Origin: Amanita rubescens
Lineage: Eukaryota > Basidiomycota > Agaricomycetes > Agaricales > Amanitaceae
Direction: 5' to 3'
DNA length: 64,000 bases
Assembly: GCA_015039365.1 (NCBI GenBank)
Contig: WION01000043.1
Coordinates: 124,001-188,000, forward strand
The first letter of the stretch is position 1. Each line of letters opens with the position of its first letter. This document shows, in pieces, positions 1 to 12,600 of the stretch. Position numbers and translations under genes: made by a program. Under the pieces are notes generated by a model, which was not told the DNA's origin, searched no databases, and was given only the letters and a program-made list of their open reading frames with translations.

Positions 1-1745
1 CCATAGACCATCTGCAACGGAGAGCAGTTGTCATAGGTGAGATGAATCACCATGTAAGCTGCACTTCTACGTAATCACAAGTAACGACCAAGATCAACCC
101 AACAATAATCCATAAACCCCTGCACCCCACTGGCCACTGCGGGCGGAAACTTAAATGCCATCAACTTATCCCCAAACGTGCGAACGATCCTCCCGATAGA
201 CTCAACCCATCACTCAACTCGGTCAGGATCGCATTAGCTTTCGCACGTTCCTCCTCTGCTTGTTGATCTTCTCTTGATTTGGAATTTGCGTTTGCGTTTG
301 CGTTTGCAGGTCTGGATGGTGAGTCCGTAGTGGTAGCGGTGGTAGTCAAGTTGGATGGAGAAACATTTGCAGTGGCGGCGGTACCAGAGTCAGGAGACGA
401 CGAAGCCGCCGAGATTTCCGCACGCCACTTGTCCACTTCCCGAAGGAACCTAACCATGGCTTCAAGAATTTTGGGTATATCTCTCTGCACGACGCCGTAT
501 TGATCTTCCGTCAACGACGCACAAACGTAATGGCTCAACACTACGAAAGCATCAGCTACCAGATCAACAACGCGTTGGTGGGGGAAAAAAACGTACTATC
601 AAACACGACCAAATCCAAATCTTTATTCGGCACACCGTTTTCGACGAGTTTATGAACCCTTTCGCGAGTCCACCATTCATAACTCGTTTTTGTTCCACTT
701 TTGAACCACACCGGACACCACGCATCACAATCGATTATCCACCCTTTCACACGATCCGTTGTTGCTTTTTTAAAATCTTCCACCCACTTGTTGAACGCGC
801 CTCCGTCACCATTCTGTTTCGCCGCCGCCGTCGCGGGCAAAGGAGCTCCTTCCCGTTTTGCAGGCGTACTACTCCTCAACACGCTCCTAAACAACTCTGG
901 AACTTTCGCAACGACTTCTTCCACCTCGTCTGTACCTTCTTCGACGGCTCTCGCTAATTGTCCGTCTGAAGCTAGACACTCCGCTACGGCGCGAGCCAAC
1001 TTAGTCTTTGTTGTTGTCCCACCGGTCCAGTGCTGCCGAGTGGTTTGAATGCTGAGGAAGAGGTTGATACGAATTTGATGGGTGTGCTTGGGAAAGGTGT
1101 GGTTGGTCCTGCTTTTTTGGCTGCGTCAGAGGACTGGGGAGCGGAAGATGCTGATGAGGGGGGAGGGGGTTGGCCACGGTGTAAGAGGGTTTGGAAGTCG
1201 TGTCCGAGTAAGAGGAGAGATTGGCGGACGAGGTGGGACCATAAACTCGGCACATACTTTTGGTCTGAATTTTGGTCTGAAAAGAGGGAGGAGCGGAGGG
1301 CCGTTGATGGGGGGGTATTGTGAGGAAGCGGCGTTTCGGAGTTCCAGGTAGGCAAAGACGTAGAATGGGAATGGAGAGGTGGAGGCAGATATGCCGGATA
1401 TGAAGGCGACGTTTGAGTCTGTAGTTAGGTGCGAGACCGTTATTGGCTGTGAGGTAGACAATTCAAAGAGGAGTGATGCTAATTCCCACGTCAAGAGGGT
1501 GGTGTATGCTATAAACCATCCTCTGAGGAGGAGTGGGACGTGGTGTAAGGGAAGAAAGAAGGTCCATGATCCTCTTATGAAGTGCGCAATGAAGGGTTTG
1601 AGGATGTAAGGAAGTAGAGGCGCCCGGTACAACAAGGGAAGGGCAAGGCGGGAGAGGCCGAACGCGATACAAGTGGCGTGCTACGCGTTGCGAGGATAGT
1701 ACAGATGACAAGAGCATGGAGGATGGTCAAAGTGCTGATGAGGAG

Positions 1746-1753
1746 ACGACAGA
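1746..1753. repeat. Left target-site duplication of hAT-like element
   Basis: ACGACAGA, identical to 4146-4153. It occurs once at the equivalent uninterrupted place in NDC1 copy A (with small differences), so it was generated by the insertion. Confidence 0.8.
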
Positions 1754-4145
1754 CAGTACTTTACACTCCCCCCCCAGTATGATAAGAGTCCTATAGGAAT
1801 CCCTGATTCCTATAGGATTCTGATAATAATCTGATAAGATTTTGAAAAATGCTAAAAATGTTCCCAAAGTAGATATTTGCATTTGTTTATGTTTGTTTGC
1901 ACAAAATAAACAATATGGGCATCATTTGACAGCATTTTTTGAAGGTATGAGTTTGGAGGGGCTGTGGGTGGTTGTTTGGTATTGCTTGGTGTTATTTATG
2001 CTTGCAATAAAATCTCAAAAATACTTTAAAAATGCAGAAAAATCATGTGATCTAGGGCATGTAGGGATTTGGGGACCAAATAAAGCCAAACTTGAGATAT
2101 TTGCAAAATACATTTTTTCAGACAAGTCTGAGAGAATTGACAAGTAAAAATAATTAAAAATGCCAAAACTCATTTCATCAACAACATGCAAGAATTATGT
2201 CACCATCACCATTCCATGTGCCATGACCACTTGCAAAGCCACAATGCAACACAATTCAGTCAAGGATTTCTGGTGATGTGATAGTCAGTGTAGTTTGGTC
2301 TGTTGTAGGAAGTTCAGGTTGCTGATGGTTCAATGGTAGCAGAAGTCAATCACTTGCAGTGACTTGTTCAACAGTGAGTAATTGCTTCAGAGGTCAACAG
2401 TAGTGGATGTAGTCACCTATGGGTCAAGGCCAACATGATCAACTCTACCTGCATGCCAAAAGTGGGCTCCATGTGCAGTTGCAGTGTAGAGATTGCCACT
2501 TAGTATGAATCAGATCCAGTGGTTGTGTCATGATCAATTTCCACAATGTGGCCACTGTTGTTGCTGGCAACAGTGGCCATCAATCACCTATGACATTGCA
2601 GAGAGAGTTGTCAGAGGTCATGAACAAATGTGAGAAGGTTGTGGTTATGAGGATTTGTGGCTACTATGTATGTATTGAAGTCAAGTTTCAACTAGGGGAG
2701 GACTCAGAACTGGGAGCAGAGATGAGTTGTTGGTTATGTTGGTTATCTGGTGATCACATGGTGGTGAGTAGTTGTTAGCAGCATAATGACAACCAGCCTA
2801 CTAAACATCCACACTAAAAACATATGTATTGAACTCCATAATCAAGAGAACAATGACACACTGAATTAGTCAACCATACATATAGTAAAATGAGTAAGTA
2901 GAAAAATAAGTGGGCCTGTCCAACCAATCAGGTGTGCATAATTTGGGAGTCCATACCATAAACAGATCAGTGACTCTTTAATGGTGGCTGACATGGTAAT
3001 TGTCAACTTCCACCTCTCAACAATTGTCTACAATTTAGTAAACATGCCCAGTTAAATGAGAGAAACAACTAATTTGGAGACTATGGGCCACCAAGTGGCA
3101 AATCCAACTCAAGGACAACCAGGATTATGTGACTAGGATCAGAGCCATCACATGTTTCCTTTGCTTCTCACAGCATGGTCCACCTTGACATGTGGTGCTT
3201 GCCACTGCAGTGGTGTTAAAGTTGTGTTAAAACATCTTGCAGGGCTTGGGTCACATAAGACTCAGCCTCATTACATTTAACCTTGGAATAACTATGTATC
3301 TCAAAGTGCACCTGAGGCTCATGTTCACAAGTATAGGCTATATACATACCAGCAGTGTTACCAGAGGTACTAGTTTTCTCACAATTTAGGTGTCAAGTGG
3401 AAATGTGACAATGGCAATGTGGCCACTGCTAATGCTGGCTTCCACATAGCATTGTGATATATGTATGACTCAGCCTAATCACATTGATTTTTCCATATAT
3501 TTTAAGACTTTTGAAATTTAGTCTTGTTTGGCATGTTCATTCCTGCACATTTGAGATGCCACAATTTTTTAGGCATTTTTTTGCAGATTGTTTGAGGCAT
3601 GTCACAAACATGTCACACACCCCTGTCACACATGTCCATTCTCAAACATCCTAACAAATCTGGTGAAAGAAGCTGAATATTCTCCATTTTCCACCAAACA
3701 TATAAACAAATATAAACAAACACAAATATTAGCACTACATAATTTTTGGGTATTTTTCAACATTTTTTTAGATTTTTTAAGAGGGTTTTGGTGCTTTCAG
3801 CACTGTTTCTAGAGGTATTTAAACATCAGAAGTGGAGCCCACAGCACCTACCACTTTCAAATATATGTAAATATATACAAACAAGCTCAAAATAGCAATA
3901 CTACATGTCTTTCTACTGTATTTATGCATAGTCTGATTAAACTCTTATTAAACTCCCATAGGATGAGTCCTATTCACTCCTATTAAAGTCCAATAACTCC
4001 AATAGGACTCTCATTGGAATGAAGTAGGATTTCTCAGCCAAAATGGCTGACAACCATATGTATTGGAATCCTATAGGAATCCTATAGGAATCCGACAATT
4101 CCTATAGGATTCCTATGGGTAAGGGGGGGGGAGTGTAATGACCTC
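1754..4145. mobile_element. Non-autonomous hAT-like DNA transposon
   Basis: This 2392-bp insertion lies inside NDC1 copy B. Its ends are imperfect inverted repeats: left CAGTACTTTACACTCCCCCC, right end read inward GAGGTCATTACACTCCCCCC. It is flanked by a perfect 8-bp duplication, ACGACAGA. Removing the element and one duplicate restores the alignment to the uninterrupted copy A. An 8-bp duplication with ends starting CAG is typical of hAT elements. The subterminal regions are full of the motif CCTATAGGAAT in both orientations (about 1789-1822 and 4063-4118). The interior is AT-rich, almost free of CpG, and holds only short open frames without recognisable transposase, so it would depend on a transposase from elsewhere. 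The family assignment is inference; the insertion itself is directly visible. Confidence 0.8.
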
Positions 4146-4153
4146 ACGACAGA
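4146..4153. repeat. Right target-site duplication of hAT-like element
   Basis: ACGACAGA, second copy of the 8-bp target duplication. NDC1 similarity resumes immediately after it. Confidence 0.8.
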
Positions 4154-4842
4154 GGGGAGAAACGGAAAATAAAACGGTCGGGAAGGATGTTTCGGAATGT
4201 GTAGATGAGAGCGATAGCAGCTTGTGAGAAGATGAGGTAGATTAGGCGTGGGTTGAGGACACGGGCGTTTTCTATGACTTGAATGAGCATACACATAGAA
4301 CGAGAAAAAGTAGACGGACTTTGATTTGACGAACCTAAGTTTTGCGTCACCATCAAAGATGACGTGGAGAAGGAGTATGAGGATGGATGACGGCAGATGT
4401 GTCGCAGTCGCGCGCGACGTGCTTATTTTGACAAGACAGACTTGAGTAGAGCTGAGGGAGACGCGGCGGACGTTGGTGTTGTTGTCAATGTCAAGTGAGC
4501 CTTACAGATGGCGATGGGAGCAGCCACAAGCCACGTGGCACCAGCCAAAAGGAAAGTCAAGGAGTAAAACGGTGCAACAACTGCTCCACTCCACCAAGGA
4601 GCCACACGGTCAAATGTAACCTTGAATCCAGCATACGAGTGCTGAGTAGAAGAATACGTGGCGGACGAGACGCTTGAGGGTGTGTTTTGCGAGTGGAATG
4701 TATGATTGCTGTGGTGATGAGCGGATGGCGTCACGTCGCACGACACATACATCACTGAAGCTAAGCCAATATTGCCAACTGCCCGAGTCGTTCTCTTTCA
4801 AAAAATTCTGCGCGTCTCTCGATGACGACGTCAGTCCTGCGA

Positions 4843-5110
4843 TCATATCGGCCTCCCCATACAATTGCGTTCGAATACACGGCCCTCCTCCCTACTACCC
4901 GTCCTAGCTTTTACCCCCCTAGCCGACATCGCTATTACCCTTGCTATCGCTATCGTATTCGCGTCCTTGTCCGCAATATCCCCTGTCCGCGTTATCAAGC
5001 CTTCGCTTTCGCGTCTTGCATCTTCTAGTATTTGCTTAATCACTTTCTTAAAGCCCTTAATACGGTCAACATCTAATTCTGCCCGACGAGACGCATATAT
5101 GATGGCTTGA
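4843..5110 (-). pseudogene. Isolated exon-like remnant, unidentified
   Basis: A reverse-strand open stretch begins after a plausible acceptor (ccgtatag) and runs about 88 codons with charged, helical composition (for example the run VIKQILEDARRESEG) to a stop at 4843. It overlaps the broken N-terminal end of NDC1 copy B on the same strand in another frame. No flanking exon could be joined to it. It may be the debris of another gene brought next to the decayed NDC1 copy. I do not recognise the family. Confidence 0.25.
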
Positions 5111-6648
5111 GACTATACGGATACCATCATCGTTGTCAGTTGCTTGCCAACAGAAAAAAGGGAGGCAGTTTTTGAACCATGTTAGACGCTGGTCTCATTC
5201 ATGCCTTCCTCTTGTCGAAGAAGCAAACGCTTCACCGCGAGCAACAGGCGTCGCTTGATTGGGCCCGGTCGAAAACGATAAAGAAGCTCCTGATACTGCA
5301 CGTCGCGCGCGCATGGGGGTTTCTACACCCCGGAATGCTTTGCAAACTTTCGCATTGAGTCTTTTCCACTCATCGGTACCTTCCTCCCGCTCGACGTTCG
5401 GCGACAGGATGGAGTTCGCCTAAGCACTTACCCGTGCTGGGATTGACGCGGCCGAATGGCTTAAACGAAAGGTCGGGGATCGATGCTGTTGAGAAGGGTG
5501 GGGTTATATCCTCATTTGGGGGGTGCTTGTTTGGCCCATCCACAAGAGGAGTAAAGGATGCGGGCGCAGGTTACGGTGTAAGGAGGCGATAATACATGCG
5601 CCCGAGGAGCGGAGGCGGTTGCTTTCTAAGGTGCTGCAAAGATACGATGACCTGGGTTGCAAGGAAGTGGAAATATTCGTATCAATACCACTATGGTACA
5701 CATAGGGAATGAAGAGGTGGTGGCGTAAACGAAGTGGATGCCGAGGAGGTTCTGTTAGCGAACTGGTCGCGCATCCGTGCTGAGAGTCTTAGCATTTTTC
5801 CCCGAAAATAATGACCCATAGACTTGCGTTCCGTCGAAGAAGACTTATATATTTCCTGGTAGAACGATGCTACACAGACGCTAACCATCAATAATCCATA
5901 TTAACAGGGGCAGAAACGGCACTCACAGCCGCAACGAACTAGATCCGGCTCTCTATTCGGCGCGCTGTTCGCCGCGATTGCGCGGATCCACGATCCGCCC
6001 ATAATATCATGGCTTGAACGCTGGACACCCGTCGCACTCTACTGAGTCAGGCTTTGAAACGGTCTGCTAATGTTGTACCGGTTGGAAAGAAACATGAGAA
6101 GTGGGCATTCGGTCCCAACTGTCGATACCATTGAGGATGCGGTGAATGACGGGCTCGGGTACCTATAAGAGAGTTTTGACGGCGGCGGACATAGAACCAT
6201 GAAGGCCCGCCCGTAAGTGGAAGTGGGGCTGTGAGCGGTTGATTGAAGGTACAGCGGGGATGCCATGTCTCGGAGTTTCTGGTGGCAAGGGAATGAGAGG
6301 CCGAGACGGATACAGGAGATGAAAGGGCCGGGTTGGCAATCGGGCATGAGTGGAGGCGTTTCAAAAAGAAACAAGGTCGATTCGCATGGAAAAGCTTGGA
6401 GGCGTTCGATATAAAGATGCAAAGAGTCGTCGACAAGGACACGAGGGGTGCCGAGGCAAGACAATAGGAGGAAGAGAAAGAGGAAAACGGGAGCGTGAAT
6501 TGGGCAGACGTGGGAATTCATTCCCAACTTGAGGAATGCCGCGGCTGTGCGCTGGCCGCTATCTACCTTCTCGGCGTTCACGTTCAGCATCCAACAATCT
6601 TTTTTTGGTCAAGCGTACATCGATTTTGCATAGCCATCGTCCCACACC
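5111..6648. other. Region without a supportable gene
   Basis: Scattered short open frames on both strands. The longest is a 183-codon reverse-strand frame at 6039-6590 without recognisable domain, start context or introns. The segment probably includes the promoter of the ankyrin gene starting at 6649. Confidence 0.4.
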
Positions 6649-9600
6649 ATGTCCAATAGAAGTGACGAGCCGCAGTCAACCTCTGGCTCAAGAGAGCGAA
6701 AAACACTGCGCAGTTGGTGGAAAGGGGCCAAGGATTTCGTTGTCAGCAACTGTGGCATGTACGATATGGGCGACAATGCCAGGAATTTCAACTTCAGGGC
6801 TGAAACTGTCAATGTGATCATCGGCGACCATCCAGCGCCGGGCGGCGCGCCATGCGTTGATGCGCAAGGTCCGGCAATCCTATTCTACCAAACGTTGCTT
6901 GTGCTTATCATGATCTTTGGATGACATCCTGATATCAGAACCTCAGCAGATCAGTGACTGCTCCCAAGTACCCGTGGCTAGGGATGATCGTAGTTTGGGA
7001 GGCGAAGAGTCTGTTAACGCTAGGGAGCAGGCAGCCGCAGGTGAGTTACAGCTTCTCCTTTGTTTCTTCTGTCTGATGACGGCTCAGCGCCACAACAAAT
7101 AAATAGTACTGAAGTGTGTTTCATCCTTTCGTTCTTTTACTTCTGGGGTTTCATGTTTTCATGTTTTCATGTTTTCAAGCGTTCCGAGCCAGAGGCAACT
7201 GCCACGTATGCGGAACCAGACCCACCGTCAAACAACTCCGTGAGTGAGCATTTGTAACTCGTTCTGTATGGTGGTTCATGCATTATGCGGACACAGTTTG
7301 CGACTGCAGATTGCTTGGTTGATCTGAGCAGTACATACTCTGCCAGAACCAGGGCACAAATCTACACCCTTGATATGTTGATGCAGGGTTTGGGCTACCC
7401 CCTCTACATGCCTGCACCATCCAGCCATCTTCCAATAGCATATAGAACACATGGTATCAAAGTTGGGGATGTTGGTGCAGTGACAGCAAAGGGTGCTTTT
7501 GATTTTATGTTCAACATTTGTGAACATGATGATCAGCTGGATCATGCAATGGCTAATCCAGTTAAACTTCCTGATGGTTTTGAGCATCTAAAACCAGTTG
7601 TTCGAGTTGATGAAACACATGGGCCTTGTACAACTTTACCTGGTAGTAATGTCAATGAAAGTTGTCATGGTTTGTAAGTATGAAAGCTATATTCTGTAGA
7701 CAACCTACTAATGCCTCATGGTCATAGTTCTCAAACATTTCATTGTCAGGCAGCTGAAGGAGCTGTTCTGGCATTGCCAAAAGGTGCCATTGTTGATGAA
7801 GCATTGAATAGGTTTCACTTCCAGCAGCATGCTGCTTGTCATGCCATCAATTGGTATAAGCATATGTTTGATCAAGGGAGAGACTTCCCCAATGGATCTC
7901 TTTACCTTGTCACTGAATGTGTGAAGACTGCCAATTGGGGTACTGCAGTCTTCTATGCAAGCCCAACAATAAGTGATTACCTTTGGCTAAATTTTGATCA
8001 AGAGCAATGTCAATGGGAATCCCTTGGCAAGGTAGATGCCAGAAAAGGACCAAAACAAAAAGACATTGTTGCCTCAGACAATGAACCAAACCAGTGTGTA
8101 TTCATATGTGGCTACAAAATCATGCTTCGACAGGATATATGGGATAAGCTAAAGAGTTCATTCATTGTTGGTCCATCTCGGGATGGAGACTCTCCTTCAT
8201 CATCAATGAGGGTATCAGATTATTCCCCTAGCTATGGTGGTCAAACCAGAACCTCTGGTGCAAGCAAAGGTGACAACTGTAATGTCCAAGACTCTGCCCA
8301 TGGCACAAGACATCAGGCCAGCAAACAGGCCAGCAAACTTACAAACAGGTGTTGTGAACTCAATTTGGCATAAAACCAAGGAAGCTGATGCATATAGTGA
8401 ACTTGGGACCTCAAATGATAAGCAATGGCATGACTTTTGGCATGGGGAGGTCATTCTGGAAGATCATGCTAGTGCAATGGCTCCTGTGGGTGTTTTTTCA
8501 GGTGTTTCAAGTCCTATCTATGGTTAAACTAAAGATATCAGTTGCATCCTTCTGACTTGATCAATGTTATGCTTTTGCACATGGTAAGAATATGTATATA
8601 CACAATTTAGTCAGGTGGGATTTAGTAGGATTTTATTCAACTAGAAACCAGAGGCCACTGCAGCAATTGTGCATGATAGTATGTGGGTAACACATCTGCC
8701 ACATGTATGCACCCATTTCTTCAGATGACAAGAGGAAGCTGAGTCACTTTGCAGGACTTTGTTGCTGATTCCTTGAATCCTAATGTTTCTTGCCTACTTA
8801 ATACCATAAATCAATCATATGAGCCAGTTGTGGATCAATATGGTAAATATTTTATTTTTGTTGCCTTCTTTTGATACATATTGAATAGGAAATGTCCTTC
8901 TCATGAAGTGAGTTTTTTCCTAATATTACTTTCTAGAATGTCTGTTGTTAATGCATTATCTACTTGAACAGTGTGGAAAAGAATCTTGACCTGCAGGTAG
9001 GATGCTGTTTTCCATTTGAGATGTTGTTGTCAAGGCTCACAATTCAGTCTTACAATGAAATGATGCCACCAGTGAACTATGGGCATTGGATTTGTGAGTA
9101 TCTCACAAATGATATCCAGTCATGTAGCATGATAAAGTTTTTAAGCTCATAATGGCTCACTGACTCTCAATGACAATATTCAGATAGTTGAGGACATTGA
9201 TATAGGGCAGTATGAAAAAACTCTCCTCACTGCATCACTCAAGGGCCATCAGGGAATTGTTGAGCTGTCACTTGTAAAAGGAGTGGATGTGAATGTGCAG
9301 GGTAGTCTTGCCTTGCAATTTGCATCAGTTGGGGGTCACAAAGGCATTGTTGAGCTCCTAGTTGAAATGGGAGCAGATGTCAATGCATATGGAGGAAAAT
9401 ATGGTTGTGCCCTACATGGTGCAATATGTGGGGGTCACAAGGAAATTGTTGAACTCCTGATTGAAAGAGGAGCTGATATGGATGCTCAGGGAGGTCTAGC
9501 ATTGCAGATTGCATCATTTGAAGGTCACAAAGAAATTGTTGTACTGCTGCTTGAAAGAGGGGCAGACTTGAATGCACAGGGTGGATACTATGGAAATGCA

Positions 9601-12600
9601 CTTCAAGCTGCATCATTTAGGGGTGACAAAGACATTGTGAAGCTCCTCCTTGATAAAGGAGCTGACCTGAATGATCAGGGAGGACATTATGGAAATGCAT
9701 TGCAAGCTGCATCATTTTCAGGTCACAGGGAAATTGTAGAGCTGCTGCTGGAAGGAGCAGATTTTAATGCAGAAGGAGGTCATTACAGAAGTGCTCTCCA
9801 GACTGCATCATCTTCAGGTCATCAGATGGTTGTAAAGCATCTGATTGAAAGAGGGGCACATGTGAATGACAAGGGAGGACACTATGGAAATGCTCTCCAG
9901 GCTGCATCATTTTCAGGTCACCAGATAATTGTAGAGCTTCTGATTAAAAGAAAAGCACATGTGAATGACAAAGGAGGATACTATGGAAATGCTCTCCAGG
10001 CTGCATCATTTCAGGGTCATAATGAAATTGTGAAGCTCCTCCTTGAAAAAGGAGCTGACCTGAATGGGCATAGAGGACATTATGGAAATGCATTGCAAGC
10101 TGCATCATTTTCAGGTCACAAGGAAATTGTAGAGTTGCTGATTGAAAGACAAGCAAATGTGAATGATTATGGAGGACATTATGGAAATGCATTGCAAGCT
10201 GCATCATTTTCAGGTCACAAGGAAATTGTGGAGTTGCTGATTGAAAGACAAGCAAATATAAATGTTTGTACAGGACACTATGGATATGCATTGCAAGCTG
10301 CATCATTTTCAGGTCACAAGGAAATTGTGGAGTTGCTGATTGAAAAACAAGCAAATGTGAATGGTGGTGGAGGACACTATGGATATGCATTGCAAGCTGC
10401 ATCATTTTCAGGTCACAAGGAAATTGTGGAGTTGCTGATTGAAAAACAAGCAAATGTGAATGGTTATGGAGGACACTATGGATATGCATTGCAAGCTGCA
10501 TCATTTTCAGGTCACAATGAAATTGTAGAGTTTCTGATTAAAAGACAACCAAAGGTGAAGAGTTACTATGGAGGAGGCGATGGAAATGCTCTCCAGGCTG
10601 CATCATTTTCAGGTCAACAGAGTACTGTAGAGCTTCAAATTAAAATTAATGTGAATGACAATGGAGGACACTATGGAAATGCTCTCCAGGCTGCATCATT
10701 TTCAGGTCACCAAAAAGTTGTGGAGCTGCTGCTGCAAGAAGGAGCAGATTCAAATGCAAAAGGAGGACACTATGGAAATGCTCTCCAGGCTGCATCATTT
10801 TCAGGTCACCAAAAAGTTGTGAAGCTGCTGCTGCAAGAAGGAGCAGATTCAAATGCAAAAGGAGGACACTATGGAAATGCTCTCCAGGCTGCATCATTTT
10901 CAGGTCACCAAAAAGTTGTGGAGCTGCTGCTGCAGGAAGGAGCAGATTCGAATGCAGAAGGAGGACACTATGGAAATGCTCTCCAGGCTGCCTCATTTTC
11001 AGGTCACCAAAAAGTTGTGGAGCTGCTGCTGGAAGAAGGAGCAAATTCGGATGCTAAGGGAGGGTACTATGGAAATGCACTTCAAGCTGCATCATGTCAA
11101 GGTCATAATGAGATTGTGAAGCTCCTCCTTGAAAAAGCAGCTGACCTGAATGAGGAGGGAGGACATTATGGAAATGCATTGCAAGCTACATCATTTTCAG
11201 GTCTCCAGAAAGTTATAGAGCAGCTCCTTGAAAGAGGAGCAAATGTAAATGCCCATGGAGGATGCTATGGAAATGCTTTGCAAGCAGCATCATTTTCAGG
11301 TCATCAGAAAGTTGTAGAGCTACTCCTTGAAAGAGGAGCAGAAGTAAATACCCAGGGAGGATGCCATGGAAATGCTTTATATGCTGCATCACTTGCAGGT
11401 CATCTAAAAATTGTCAAGGTACTGCTTGAAGAAGGAGCAAAGTTGGATGCTGAAGGGGGGGATTATGGGAATGTACTCCTAGCTGCATCAATTATGGGCA
11501 ATGAAAAGATTGTTGACTTGCTGCTTGAAAAGGGGGCTGATGTGAATTCTCAGGGAGGAAAGAATGGAACTGCTCTCCAAGCAGCATCACGTCATGGTAA
11601 AAACAAAATTGTTAAACTGCTTCTGGAAAATGGAGCAAATGTGAATGCTAATAGTGGTGTCTATGGACATGCACTCCATGCCGCATCATATTCTGGTAAC
11701 CAGGAGATTGTTAAGCTGCTCCTTGAAGGAGGAGCAGATGTGAATGCTCAGGGAGGATGCTATAGAAATGCTTTGCAAGCAGCATCTGTTATGGGTCACC
11801 AGAACATTGTTCAGGTGTTGCTTGAAAGAGGAGCAGATGTGAATGCCCAGGTTGAAGGACCCTATGGAAATGCTCTTCAAGCTGCAGCATATCTAGGTTG
11901 TAAGGAAATTGTTATGCTGCTGCTTGAAAGAGGAGCAGATGTGAATGCCCAGGTCGGAGGAACCTGGCATGGAAATGCTCTTCAAGCTGCAGCATATCTA
12001 GGTTGTAAGGAAATTGTTATGCTGCTGCTTGAAAGAGGAGCAGATGTGAATGCCCAGGGAGGAACCTATGGAGATGCTCTCCAAGCTGCATCATATAAAG
12101 GTTGGGAGGAAATTGTTATATTACTGCTTGAAAGAGGAGCAGATGTGAATACTAAGGGAGGGAATGCTCTCCATGAAGCATCTGCTAATGGTCACAAGAA
12201 CATTGTTCAAGTGTTGCTTGAAAGAGGAGCTGATGTGAATGCCCAGGGAGGAACCTATGGAAATGCTCTCCAAGCAGCATCTGCTATGGGTCACAAGAAC
12301 ATTGTTCAGGTGTTGCTTGAAAGAGGAGCTGATGTGAATGCTCAGGGAGGAGTCTATGGAAATGCTCTCCAGGCTGCAGTATCTGAGAATGGTAAGCTGA
12401 ATCCAATTTTGCATTGTAGAAGAGGAGCTGATGTTAACATACAAGGAAGAGGAAGATTGTATGAAAATCCTTTGCAAGCTGCCTTGGCATACCAGGATGC
12501 CAGTGAAATTATTGAACAACTGCTTGAAAGAGGAGCAGATGTGAATGCCCAGGTCGGAGGAACCTATGGAAATGCTCTTCAAGCTGCAGCATATCTAGGT

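Larger units (their letters stand above)
120..4760 (-). pseudogene. Decayed NDC1-like nucleoporin gene, copy B
   Basis: Second copy of the NDC1-like gene at 13415-15749, collinear with it from the C-terminal end near 120 to the N-terminal part near 4750. NDC1 is a multi-pass membrane nucleoporin that anchors nuclear pores and fungal spindle pole bodies. Visible lesions are a 4-bp deletion near 197 that shifts the last codons, a poly-T run of seven (585-591 on the plus strand) where eight would keep frame, several other small indels, a 2392-bp transposon insertion at 1754-4145, and loss of the start: similarity to copy A stops just upstream of the shared SPQQSYIPL motif. Open stretches remain at 161-541, 556-999, 1126-1635 and 4423-4755. 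It cannot make a full protein. The direct orientation and identical downstream flank indicate duplication of a whole segment rather than retroposition. Confidence 0.8.

Noticed and set aside
1842..3812. Small genes inside the hAT-like element
   Set aside because: Frames of about 70-100 codons only, AT-rich, with no transposase motif.
6039..6590. 183-codon reverse-strand frame
   Set aside because: No recognisable domain, conserved motif or splice context; amino-acid composition looks random.
9944..11044. Long reverse-strand open frames opposite the ankyrin array (about 130-190 codons)
   Set aside because: They are periodic shadows of the 99-bp coding repeats; their composition mirrors the sense repeats and they have no own features.
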